From positions 1 to 56,029 of IMG/VR virus record IMGVR_UViG_3300050821_001245: a stretch of DNA of 56,029 nucleotides; one strand, given 5' to 3'. The stretch is from a virus. The notes below the pieces were generated by a model. It had not been told where the DNA came from and ran no database searches. It worked only from the letters and a program-made list of their open reading frames with translations. Numbering within the stretch: the stretch's first letter is position 1; each line of letters begins with the position of its first letter. This document shows, one piece after another, positions 38,841-46,296 of the stretch. Made by a program: the position numbers and the translations under genes.

Positions 38841-40856
38841 TTATCTTCTGAATTGAGGCGGCGGAAACTGGAAAGGCAACTGCATCTGTTGCGGTGGCGG
38901 TGGTCCTTGAGGCTGTCCCGGAATTCCCTGTTGCTGTTGCGGTGGTTGTGAAGCCTGCGACACCTCTCGCAACGTATTGGCGACAAACTGTGCTGCGCTC
39001 AAATGTGTATCAGCCATTGCACCGTGCGCGTTGGCCATCTTCTCGGTTGCTGTTGCTCTTGCCTGTTCTGCACTGGCCAAGGTCTTTTCAACTTCGGCCG
39101 CTGTCTTAGCATTCTTTCCAGCCATACCCTCGACTTGCAGTTTCTTGACGACTTGCTGCAACGGGTCTTGCGGTGGCGGTTTCGGAGCCATCATCTGCAA
39201 CAGTCGGGTTTTCTCCGACCGGGGCAGGGTTGACATTTCAATGATGACTTGCGGCGGGAAGGTGCCCGGTGGATAACCTCGTAATGCGTCCGAAGTCTCC
39301 TGCATCATCGAGGCAATGTCCGGACCTTCCTCTAGGATAATATCAACGTCCAGCGAACCAACCGCGTTGACAATCATCGGCCTGCCGAACGGGTCCATAT
39401 CCAATCCGTTGAGCTTTAAGAACTGCGCCAAGCCTTCGTTGTTGTTGACCCTAATCCATCTCTCTGCCGTCCAGTGCCGTTGCACCGCGTTCCAGATACC
39501 TCTGTAAACCTCAAGTTTCCATGCCCGATAGGACAGGCTGAACGGTCCAAGTTCGGCCATGCCGGGTTGACGTAGCAACTCAATTGCCCGACCTGACAGG
39601 TTGCCGATCGGGCCCGCACCAGTCATCGCCGCTATGTTGGAATTGGCAAAACCGTCCAGCTCGTTCTTGGCGTCCTCAGTGAACGCAGAGAACACCGCAA
39701 TATCCGGCTTGGTATCATCAAACTTGAATTGCTTGCCGGGATTGATTTCCATAAATCCGTCGTGGCGAGCGGCTTCACGTCTGGAAATCTCAACATCATC
39801 AACCGCGCCTTTTTCCGATATGATGCGACGGGAGTTAGCTAACGCCAGCGTCTTTGACTTGCCCTGGTTAAGCGCGTCCTGCGGACCTTTCAGGTTTCGG
39901 ACAAGTCCGTAGCGGTCGCCATCGTGGTCCACCGCACAGGAGAACATCCGGAACGAACGATCACTCTTGCCCTTGTCGTCTTTGAATGGAGAAATCCCCT
40001 GATCCAGCAACACCGTTGAAACGTAGAACGCCCAACACCAATTGCCTTTGTGCTTGTACCAGTGCTCGACCAACCGAAGCCGCTTGGTAGTCGTTACTAC
40101 CCATTTGTACTCCCGATCTGCGTTCGTCGTTAGATCGCTATCGCCTTCAACCAGACCGCGAAGCAATTCTTCCTTGTCGGGGAACAATTCAATCGCGGCA
40201 TCTACATCAAGCCATTTGGCAATGCCTTCATAGCGAGCGTCCTTGAAATCCAGCCGATACGACTTCGGATCATAGAAGTATTCATCTCCAATGACCCAAG
40301 GTAATGCAATGTCCGGATCGCCTTTGTCGCCTTGCGTTAGAACCAATTGAACGCCGGCAATGCCATCAATGCTCGCCTGCAACAGACACCACGGATCAAT
40401 CGTCTTGAACTCATTGGCGTCCAGAACGTAGCGCACCGACTGCGTTGCAATCTCTGCGCCCTGTTCGGACTTTGGCGTGCGAGGTAATGCTTTCGGGTCT
40501 GACCTCTGGCGCTCAAGCAATCCGACAATGCCATTGAGTTTACGCGCAACCCGGTTCCAGGTCTGGATTGGTTGGTGTCTTGCGCGAAGGATTCGGATTT
40601 GTTCCGCTGTCCACATCGCACCATGATAGTAATGCCGGGAGTCTTTCTGTTCCTCGATTTCATCAACCTTCGTATCGAGGTAGTTGATGTATTGCTGACG
40701 CAACGTTCGGACGGGAAGGAACTGTTCCTTGTCATCATCCCCGACAACAGCCTCTCGCTTGTCCTCAACCGGATTGTTGTCCTGAGCAATCAACGGTGAA
40801 AGCCGCGCTCTGTCGGCGCGTTCCAGTTCAAGCGGTGAGATTTCGGAAAGCGGCAT
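38841..40856 (-). CDS. P22-type portal protein
   Basis: 671 aa from ATG 40856 (AAGACC upstream; longer frame rejected). N-terminal helical region, then RHYYHGAMWTAEQIRILRAR, PIQTWNRVARKLNGIVGLL and SIDGIAGVQLVL follow the pattern of the P22 gp1 portal family. A long helical region and a Gln/Pro-rich tail (QPPQQQQGIPGQPQGPPPPQ) end the protein. Close in length to P22 gp1 (725 aa). It has the downstream portal/coat order of podoviruses. Confidence 0.8.
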   Translation of the reverse strand: MPLSEISPLELERADRARLSPLIAQDNNPVEDKREAVVGDDDKEQFLPVRTLRQQYINYLDTKVDEIEEQKDSRHYYHGAMWTAEQIRILRARHQPIQTWNRVARKLNGIVGLLERQRSDPKALPRTPKSEQGAEIATQSVRYVLDANEFKTIDPWCLLQASIDGIAGVQLVLTQGDKGDPDIALPWVIGDEYFYDPKSYRLDFKDARYEGIAKWLDVDAAIELFPDKEELLRGLVEGDSDLTTNADREYKWVVTTTKRLRLVEHWYKHKGNWCWAFYVSTVLLDQGISPFKDDKGKSDRSFRMFSCAVDHDGDRYGLVRNLKGPQDALNQGKSKTLALANSRRIISEKGAVDDVEISRREAARHDGFMEINPGKQFKFDDTKPDIAVFSAFTEDAKNELDGFANSNIAAMTGAGPIGNLSGRAIELLRQPGMAELGPFSLSYRAWKLEVYRGIWNAVQRHWTAERWIRVNNNEGLAQFLKLNGLDMDPFGRPMIVNAVGSLDVDIILEEGPDIASMMQETSDALRGYPPGTFPPQVIIEMSTLPRSEKTRLLQMMAPKPPPQDPLQQVVKKLQVEGMAGKNAKTAAEVEKTLASAEQARATATEKMANAHGAMADTHLSAAQFVANTLREVSQASQPPQQQQGIPGQPQGPPPPQQMQLPFQFPPPQFRR

Positions 40857-40857
40857 T

Positions 40858-41097
40858 TCAGGTCTTTGACATTTTCGACATTGCGCGCGGTGAAATCCGG
40901 CCCATCTTCGCAAGCCGTCCTGCGTGCTTTGCGACTTCCTTCATTTCTTCCGCGTGCGTCATTGCCATATTCTTGACTTCCGCCATCAGCTTCTTGTCGC
41001 CCACTATCTCGCCAGCACGTTTCATTGTTTGCATCGCGTCGTGGACTTCCCAATGTCTATCGGGATGGCTGATCGGAACAGACTTACGCTTTGCCAT
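40858..41097 (-). CDS. Small helical protein with SHOCT-like tail
   Basis: 79 aa from ATG 41097 with AGGAGAA upstream. Helical and basic, ends GRLAKMGRISPRAMSKMSKT. That tail shares a pattern (K/L-x-K-x-G-x-[IV]-S-x-[KR]) with three other proteins of this block. Function unknown; lies directly before the portal gene (two bases between stop and ATG). Confidence 0.6.
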   Translation of the reverse strand: MAKRKSVPISHPDRHWEVHDAMQTMKRAGEIVGDKKLMAEVKNMAMTHAEEMKEVAKHAGRLAKMGRISPRAMSKMSKT

Positions 41098-41287
41098 TGG
41101 GTTCTCCTGCAAAGACGAAACTCTTGCGATACTTCTGTCCTGTGTTGTCAATCGCAATCCCCGTGCAATGGACTTTCTTGCCAATGCGGCGGGTGTAGGT
41201 TGACAACAGCCGCGCCTTGTTTTCTGCCGCCCATGCGTGAAGCTTTGGCTTGGCTTCGATTTCGTATTCCATGACGGTCTTGGTCAA
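41084..41287 (-). CDS. Small hypothetical protein
   Basis: 67 aa from TTG 41287, which overlaps the upstream stop (TTGA) with GAGAAG at proper distance; ATG 41272 is the alternative. Basic alpha/beta sequence: YTRRIGKKVHCTGIAIDNTG. No recognised domain. Confidence 0.5.
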   Translation of the reverse strand: MTKTVMEYEIEAKPKLHAWAAENKARLLSTYTRRIGKKVHCTGIAIDNTGQKYRKSFVFAGEPNGKA

Positions 41288-41607
41288 ATGGTCTTCTCGA
41301 TTTCATCAATCATGGCCCGTATCCAAGAAATACGGCCTTTGATTTCCTCTGAAATCTCAGTGTAGAGATGCAGGATAGGACGTTCACCAATTCCCAACCC
41401 CTGCTTACCTCTTTCGTCAGAGACCGCTTGTGGTGTTGGACCGCTAAGACGATCTCGAATCCGCGTCAGGCGAACATGGATTGTATCAAGATGCTCAACC
41501 GCTGACTGAAACGAATGTAATCGAGCACGAAGTTCAGGCTGTGTCTTTGGAGAACCTTCGGCTGTGATCTGTTGGTATTGTCCTGTCGCTGATGCATACT
41601 TTTCCAT
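41284..41607 (-). CDS. Hypothetical helical protein
   Basis: 107 aa from ATG 41607 with AAAGGAAAGACC upstream. Two long helices (SFQSAVEHLDTIHVRLTRIR and LHLYTEISEEIKGRISWIRA) suggest a coiled-coil hairpin. Position between the ATP-grasp gene and the portal. Probably a structural or assembly helper; inferred. Confidence 0.6.
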   Translation of the reverse strand: MEKYASATGQYQQITAEGSPKTQPELRARLHSFQSAVEHLDTIHVRLTRIRDRLSGPTPQAVSDERGKQGLGIGERPILHLYTEISEEIKGRISWIRAMIDEIEKTI

Positions 41608-41626
41608 TGGTCTTTCCTTTCCTGTT

Positions 41627-42994
41627 TTAGACTGAATTCCTACGTCCATCCGAACGTTCGCTCGCCATCATCTTGTCGTACTGCTTATCCGAAATCTTTC
41701 CCTTGGCCTTCAACGCTTCCGCACGCTGTTCAGCCTTCGACTTCGGTTTGTCCGGCCCCAGGATTTTGTCCAGTTGTTCCTTTGCCATATCGAGCGCATC
41801 GATCGGCTTGTCCAGCGAATGCCCGTCCACCATTTCGGCCAGACGTTTGCATTCCTCGATTGCTTCGTCGGCGGTATCGCCCATCGCAACCACAGCTCCT
41901 ATTTCAGGCGAGCCGGTCCATTGTGGAATGACGTAGTATTCGCCTTCGATCATTGTCATGTTGCGAAGCTTGACGTTCTCTCGAATGGCTTCCGGAAATG
42001 AAATGTGCTGCCAGTTCTGATCTGCCCATTCCGAAATCAGCAATAGCTCAGCGCCCCATTTCGACTTGAACTCGGGTTCAATCAAAATGCCGTCTGCGCC
42101 ATACCAAATGATGTCGGCAAGATTACTAATCATCATTTGATAGAGTTCACTGGGCGGGCTGCCGGCCCTGGTCGTGGGGTCTATTAAATACGCCCCTCCA
42201 TCCTCTGTGCAGCGAACCTCAGTCGATATGAAGCCTCGATAACCATAGTCCTTCAGCGTTGGCTTGAGTAGATCATTGACCTTGCGCACGGGTTCTGGAA
42301 GATCAGCGTAGCGCGTCGTCTTGAGGACGTAAGCCTCATCCTTGATTTCGACGCCAGTCATCGCCCCCTTCGGATACCTGCCATCAATGCAATAACCGTC
42401 GTATCCGGTTTCAATCGCAGGGTTGATGCCCTGTTCAACGATGAACTCCATGATCTTTTTCTTGGCACCGAGGTTGTGTTCAAGTTCGTCCAAGCGCGGT
42501 TCGGCCAGCTCATAAGTCTTGGCGTGGAATGTTTCCATGTCGCCGCGCGTAGCAGAAATCTTCACCCACTGGTCATCGTGTTTCTTCAAGAACTCCCGCA
42601 ACGGATCAAGTCCGGTAATGACTTCATAAGGTCCGATGTCGATACCGATCGACTTGCAATGTTCCTTGGACGCCACGCGGTCGAGTTCGAGTTCCTCGCC
42701 CATGCGGCAACCCCAGACGCGCTTACCCATCTTCACAAGATGTTCTTGAAGTTCTCCTTCGTAAACGTCTGGGAAAACCCACAAGTCGATTTCATCGAAG
42801 TAGGGCCAAGGTGATGCTACGCGCTCAATGCCTTTGATGCCTTGCCCGATACGCAAAGCATTACTTTTCGGGTAGCCATTCGTCCATGCGGCGTAATATA
42901 GGACACGCCCAAAGTGCTTGGACAACGTGATTGCAATTTCAAGAAACAATCCATTGTCTACAACGCAAATTGTGCGGTCCTTGTGCGATTCCAT
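41627..42994 (-). CDS. ATP-grasp family ligase
   Basis: 455 aa from ATG 42994 (start two bases after the upstream stop; the in-frame GTG 43012 lacks a site). N-terminal Rossmann-like part (TICVVDNGLFLEIAITLSKH), central ATP-grasp core (VKISATRGDMETFHAKTYEL, MEFIVEQGINPAIETGYDG) with the acidic end STEVRCTEDGGAYLIDPTTRAG; the E...D/N metal-binding pattern of ATP-grasp enzymes is present. C-terminal SPEIGAVVAMGDTADEAIEEC resembles the final domain of PurD-like and carboxylate-amine ligases. The tail ALKAKGKISDKQYDKMM is SHOCT-like. Substrate unknown. Confidence 0.7.
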   Translation of the reverse strand: MESHKDRTICVVDNGLFLEIAITLSKHFGRVLYYAAWTNGYPKSNALRIGQGIKGIERVASPWPYFDEIDLWVFPDVYEGELQEHLVKMGKRVWGCRMGEELELDRVASKEHCKSIGIDIGPYEVITGLDPLREFLKKHDDQWVKISATRGDMETFHAKTYELAEPRLDELEHNLGAKKKIMEFIVEQGINPAIETGYDGYCIDGRYPKGAMTGVEIKDEAYVLKTTRYADLPEPVRKVNDLLKPTLKDYGYRGFISTEVRCTEDGGAYLIDPTTRAGSPPSELYQMMISNLADIIWYGADGILIEPEFKSKWGAELLLISEWADQNWQHISFPEAIRENVKLRNMTMIEGEYYVIPQWTGSPEIGAVVAMGDTADEAIEECKRLAEMVDGHSLDKPIDALDMAKEQLDKILGPDKPKSKAEQRAEALKAKGKISDKQYDKMMASERSDGRRNSV

Positions 42995-42996
42995 CT

Positions 42997-43179
42997 TCAC
43001 CGCGCCTCGCACAATTGCGATAGACGATCCTCAACCCAACGCTTCGTCCATTCAACCCGTTCGTCGCTGATGCAGGAAATCGGGATCACAGCAAATTCCA
43101 TTTCAAATGCGCCAATGTCGCATCGCTTGCAACGGAAGGTGTATGGGTCAATGTCGTGCTTGCGATAGGCCGGTTTCAT
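42997..43179 (-). CDS. Small zinc-ribbon-like protein
   Basis: 60 aa. ATG 43179 overlaps the DHH gene stop (ATGA). CKRC at residues 17-20 and C35 form a possible zinc site (DIDPYTFRCKRCDIGAF, VIPISC). Close coupling to the ATP-grasp gene suggests they act together. No family match. Confidence 0.6.
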   Translation of the reverse strand: MKPAYRKHDIDPYTFRCKRCDIGAFEMEFAVIPISCISDERVEWTKRWVEDRLSQLCEAR

Positions 43180-44060
43180 GTTTCGATGTTTTTGTGCGCG
43201 TGTCCGATCGTCGTAAATCCCGCCGCATTCTTATGACCGCCACCGCCGAATTGACGAGCTATGGCGCTAACATCAAAGTTTCCTCGTGATCGAAGCGAGT
43301 ATTGAAACTTACCATTCTCAACCTCAAAATAGCACGCCGCGAAGTCAATGCCTTCCGCAAGCTCGCCAGCGACTTCGCTCGCAGCAAAATACGGAGCGTT
43401 GCTAATCTTGCAAATCATACCGCCCAAGACGGCCCTGTAGGAACTGCGTTTCAGTTCCTCAACGCGAAGTCGGTAATAGCGTTGGATGCTCTCACCTTGG
43501 GCTATCAAGCTATCAGCACCAGCTAGGACTAGATCGTCCCATATGGCAAAGTCTTGGGGATAGGAACGCAACGCTATCGTGAATTCGTCACCGTCAGGAA
43601 GTGACTTGCGCCATAAATCTCGATCCTAAACGTATTCGATAAAGTCAGGACGTTCACCACCGACAAAGAAATCCCAAGCCAAGGCCGCACCGCTGCGCTC
43701 CATATCAAATAGGGCATACATCGTTCCAGAGATGCCCTCGCAAGTGTCCTGATAGACGTTTTCGAGATGTCGCCTCCATCCGGGTCCGAACGGCTTCCGC
43801 AGGTCTGCCAAGTCCTCCTGCGCCGTCTTGTGATGGTCCAAGATCAAGATCGACTTGGCAAACTTCGCCATCACGTCCAGCACGGGACGCTTGTAGCTGA
43901 AGTCCACAAAGATCACGTCTCGACCTTCATACGACGGCGGGTTCTCCTGGTAGACTCCGGGATAGAATTCAACATCCCCTAATGCTTTACGGACGCACCA
44001 TGCTGCTGCAAAACCATCGTCACAGCCGCCGTGGTAAATGCAAAGTGGTTGAGGAATCAT
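43176..44060 (-). pseudogene. DHH-family phosphoesterase, interrupted by in-frame TAG
   Basis: The DHH and DHHA1 halves lie in one frame but are separated by a TAG at codon 145 (43626..43628). N-half (144 aa): HGGCDDGFAAAW, VIFVDFSYKRPV and LILDHHKTA, the metal-binding motifs of the DHH superfamily (RecJ/NrnA type). After the stop the frame continues DRDLWRKSLPDGDEF to a C-half ending GNFDVSAIARQFGGGGHKNAAGF, the DHHA1 GGGH motif. In relatives I recall, the stop position is Glu or Gln (YVxDRDLW). Full length 294 aa. Nonsense mutation, error or recoding; the C-half has ATA/TTG-type starts only. Confidence 0.75.
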
Positions 44061-44446
44061 GTAAGCCTTAAACTCCTAAAGAACCGTTCGTTCACACTGC
44101 ACTCAAGACCAAACTCTCTCGCCGTCACATCGACCTTGATGTGAATGAATTCCTTGCACGAACAGATAAACAAATAGGCTCCGTCGTGATCGGGCCAGGT
44201 ATCGAGCGCGAGAAAGCTTTCCGTAATGGGAAGAACAATCGTATGGCCGTTGCCGCCCTTGCCTTCGATTGGATAGTGCCAGATGGCAGGATCGGCAACC
44301 GAGTTCATTCCGATGGCTTCGGCCAACCGATATAGAAACGAAATCCATCGTGTTGGTGATAGCTTGCCCTTCAGCACGACGCCGAAGGCTATCATCCGTT
44401 CGCCTAGTTCGGGTTCTATCTGGTGCAGAGCGAATGGCTCGGCCAT
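44057..44446 (-). CDS. AdoMet-decarboxylase-like protein
   Basis: 129 aa from ATG 44446, one base after the upstream stop. The core ITESFLALDTWPDHDGAYLF followed by ICSC matches the SpeH/AdoMetDC signature ESHLTIHTWPE...DvFtCG. Ser77 and Cys97 are spaced exactly 20 residues apart, as catalytic Ser63 and Cys83 in the Thermotoga enzyme; the equivalent of His68 is Asp82 and the ESH histidine is Phe78. So the self-cleavage Ser and the active-site Cys are kept while a catalytic His is changed. Length is normal for the prokaryotic proenzyme (about 120-130). Confidence 0.6.
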   Translation of the reverse strand: MAEPFALHQIEPELGERMIAFGVVLKGKLSPTRWISFLYRLAEAIGMNSVADPAIWHYPIEGKGGNGHTIVLPITESFLALDTWPDHDGAYLFICSCKEFIHIKVDVTAREFGLECSVNERFFRSLRLT

Positions 44447-44447
44447 C

Positions 44448-44747
44448 TCAGTAGTTTTCACCACTGCCGAGATATTGCTTTGCAGCTTTCTCGGAAATCA
44501 TTCCTCGCTTGGCCATGTTGCTTGCCTGTTTCGGCATGTCGGATTCTTGCGGCTGTTCTGGTTCATCTTCAACGCCAGCTTTGCGAACGAACAAATCGCA
44601 GAGGTCGTGGCCGTCTATCGCGCCTTCCACGACATGACAAGTTCCGGTTTCACCTTCGCCGTGTTCGTAGTGCATACAGGCATAGCAAACGTCGCCGCCC
44701 TGACGGTAGCGGGTTTCTTCCTTGGTGTGCATCTGTTCGTCAGGCAT
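44448..44747 (-). CDS. HiPIP-like Cys-rich protein with SHOCT-like tail
   Basis: 99 aa. Cys pattern CYACMHYEHGEGETGTC then GHDLC (C21, C24, C37, C50) is like a high-potential iron-sulfur protein or a zinc knuckle, C-x2-C-x12-C-x12-C, also found in small phage proteins. Tail MAKRGMISEKAAKQYLGSG carries the block's shared C-terminal motif. Directly upstream of the AdoMetDC-like gene with one base gap. Metal type cannot be told from sequence. Confidence 0.6.
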   Translation of the reverse strand: MPDEQMHTKEETRYRQGGDVCYACMHYEHGEGETGTCHVVEGAIDGHDLCDLFVRKAGVEDEPEQPQESDMPKQASNMAKRGMISEKAAKQYLGSGENY

Positions 44748-44754
44748 CAGTTGA

Positions 44755-44907
44755 TTAACCGCAGGTCGATAGAATTAGAGCGTGAGAGATGGTAACTGGC
44801 GTGCAATGCCGATACTTTCCAAATGAAAGGCTTATCCCTACTGCAACTCCAACAGCGACCAGCAAGAGCAGACATTCTCGAAGCATATCAAAATCACGTC
44901 GCGTCAT
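44755..44907 (-). CDS. Small single-pass membrane protein
   Basis: 50 aa beginning in an ATGA overlap with the gene at 44904. Charged N-terminus (TRRDFDMLREC), one hydrophobic helix (LLLLVAVGVAVGISLSF), then a His/Cys-rich tail. Real by coupling and hydropathy; function unknown. Confidence 0.55.
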   Translation of the reverse strand: MTRRDFDMLRECLLLLVAVGVAVGISLSFGKYRHCTPVTISHALILSTCG

Positions 44908-45191
44908 GTCGTCTTATCCCGCCTCACTTCACGAAAGAGACGCCCGCCGATTTCAAACTCATCGCTGCCATTGATGCGATAAAAGCGAAATACTTGGCGT
45001 AGCGAGCCCTCGTTTGAATCCACGCGCCACCACACGCCGTTTTGATCGATGACAACACTCACTCCGTGAAACACTGATCCTTTATCGAATTTCGGACCAG
45101 GACGTGTCGGATCACCGGCGTCTTCAAAAGCGCGCTTTCCGTCCGCGTCGTACCAATCAGACTCGGTCTGGCGTTCCTTAGGAATAGGCAT
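44904..45191 (-). CDS. Hypothetical protein
   Basis: 95 aa. Beta-rich with PGPKFDKGSVFHGVSVVIDQ and WWRVDSNEGSLRQVFRFYR. No cysteines or membrane helix. One base from the upstream stop; ends in an ATGA overlap with the next membrane protein. No recognised family. Confidence 0.6.
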   Translation of the reverse strand: MPIPKERQTESDWYDADGKRAFEDAGDPTRPGPKFDKGSVFHGVSVVIDQNGVWWRVDSNEGSLRQVFRFYRINGSDEFEIGGRLFREVRRDKTT

Positions 45192-45192
45192 A

Positions 45193-45420
45193 TCAATACC
45201 CGCTCAAGTGCTTCTTCGCGGCCTTCTCTGAAACCATTCCCCGTTTCATCGCACGCTTGACATGCTTGCGCTTCGTCTCATTGCCCTTGTTGATACCTGC
45301 GGGATTCTTCTTTCCAGGCTTGGCAGATACGTCCATGTTCGGAGGTCTTGGCATTTCACACTCCGGTTTGCCGCGAAAGGCTACGGACTTGTTGTTGGGG
45401 GAAACTGTGCTCTCAGCCAT
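45193..45420 (-). CDS. Small basic protein with SHOCT-like tail
   Basis: 75 aa. Lys/Asn/Gly/Pro-rich (KPGKKNPAGINKGNETKRK) and ending MKRGMVSEKAAKKHLSGY, the same C-terminal motif as in the genes at 44448, 41627 and 40858. Highly positive charge suggests binding to nucleic acid or to acidic capsid or scaffold surfaces. Confidence 0.6.
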   Translation of the reverse strand: MAESTVSPNNKSVAFRGKPECEMPRPPNMDVSAKPGKKNPAGINKGNETKRKHVKRAMKRGMVSEKAAKKHLSGY

Positions 45421-45565
45421 GTGCCGCCATTATGCCTAACACGATAGCAACGATGGCAGCTACGATGGTGACGATATTTATAGTCAGGACAAGCCTTGGC
45501 CAGAACGGAGACCAGATGTTGATGCCTAACCAAGTATCATCAGTTGGATAATGTTTCTCAGCCAT
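45413..45565 (-). CDS. Small single-pass membrane protein
   Basis: 50 aa from ATG 45565; overlaps the next start by 8 bases. TDDTWLGINIWSPFWPRL followed by a membrane helix (LTINIVTIVAAIVAIVLGIMA). The start lies within repeated ATGGCTGA sequence (45577, 45565, 45420), so the start is not certain. Function unknown. Confidence 0.5.
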   Translation of the reverse strand: MAEKHYPTDDTWLGINIWSPFWPRLVLTINIVTIVAAIVAIVLGIMAAHG

Positions 45566-45578
45566 GTGCTATCAGCCA

Positions 45579-45878
45579 TCAGAACAGATTGCGAATGCGA
45601 TTGAACAACGAACGGTTCCTGTGTCTGGCCCGCGCTAGAGCACCTTCAAACGTGTGGGGGTGTTCTGCCGCAATATGTTCCATTTGATTGCGGAACCGAA
45701 GGGAATAGTTGACAGCAGGAATGTACTTTTCACCTACCGAATCACAATACTGGCGCGCAAGGCATATGCGCATATTGCAATATTTGTAGTCAGTTTCTCC
45801 GGGAAACCGTTCAAGCCACGCAATGAAGTGCGGCAGCGTCATTGGCTTCAGCTTTTCCCACTTCGGATTGTAGAGCAT
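45579..45878 (-). CDS. Paralogous hypothetical protein, copy B
   Basis: 99 aa. Starts MLYNPKWEKLKPMTLPHF, matching copy A at 37891. Shared positions include AWLE, ICLARQYC, FRN.ME.IAA..PHTF.GALARA and SxxNRIRNxxxxF. Overlaps the upstream stop by one base. A gene duplication, with copies about 7.4 kb apart in the same direction. Confidence 0.7.
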   Translation of the reverse strand: MLYNPKWEKLKPMTLPHFIAWLERFPGETDYKYCNMRICLARQYCDSVGEKYIPAVNYSLRFRNQMEHIAAEHPHTFEGALARARHRNRSLFNRIRNLF

Positions 45879-46003
45879 CAGCGTTCGTCCTTCTCGTATT
45901 GCCGCCAGTTGTTGACTTCGTACAATGCGACGCTGGTAATCACGGCGATAACCAGAATGAACGCGGCAATTCCTAGCGCAAAGCTGATCGGATCAAAGCC
46001 CAT
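45878..46003 (-). CDS. Small single-pass membrane protein
   Basis: 41 aa from ATG 46003 (weak GAGACAAG site). One membrane helix (FALGIAAFILVIAVITSVALY) followed by a charged tail. Overlaps the previous membrane-protein gene by 11 bases. Like many tiny proteins here, no known function. Confidence 0.5.
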   Translation of the reverse strand: MGFDPISFALGIAAFILVIAVITSVALYEVNNWRQYEKDER

Positions 46004-46106
46004 CGTTCTTGTCTCGAATCGACACAATGGTTTCAACAGCAAGGTAGAACAGGATAACAGCAACGAAGAATAGACCGCCAATCCAGAGCAGAACGGTTAG
46101 GTTCAT
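45993..46106 (-). CDS. Tiny membrane protein
   Basis: 37 aa starting in an ATGA overlap with the interrupted zinc-ribbon gene. One membrane helix (VLLWIGGLFFVAVILFYLAV). Coupled to both neighbours. It could be an antiholin- or immunity-type protein; no evidence selects between these. Confidence 0.55.
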   Translation of the reverse strand: MNLTVLLWIGGLFFVAVILFYLAVETIVSIRDKNDGL

Positions 46107-46291
46107 GATAGTTTGTGTTCTTTCTCGTCGCCGGTTTCGGAACCATCAGAATGTCTGAACGGAAAACCGGCAGAATTCTCGAATGGATATGCAAAGAAAA
46201 ACCTGTCGCAGTTCGGACAATAGCGATGAGTGTTGTATTGCCTGAGTTCTTCCTGATCGCCTATCCAGCCACACTTTCATTGAAGTTTCAT
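46103..46291 (-). pseudogene. Zinc-ribbon protein with in-frame TGA at codon 5
   Basis: ATG 46291 follows AGAGGCC and opens a 63-codon frame whose fifth codon is TGA (46277..46279); the frame is otherwise open and ends in an ATGA overlap with the next gene. The sequence after the stop is a clean zinc protein: KCGWIGDQEEL, then HRYCPNCDRFFFAYP. With Trp at position 5 the start would read MKLQWKCGW. No other start codon lies in this frame downstream. Conservation of gene ends suggests the coding frame is under selection or only recently lost. Confidence 0.6.
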
Positions 46292-46296
46292 GGCCT

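Noticed and set aside
45413-45577. ATGGCTGA repeated three times (45577, 45565, 45420) as a regulatory repeat.
   Set aside because: Copies are explained by similar MAE- or MAD-type starts of small genes; spacing is irregular.
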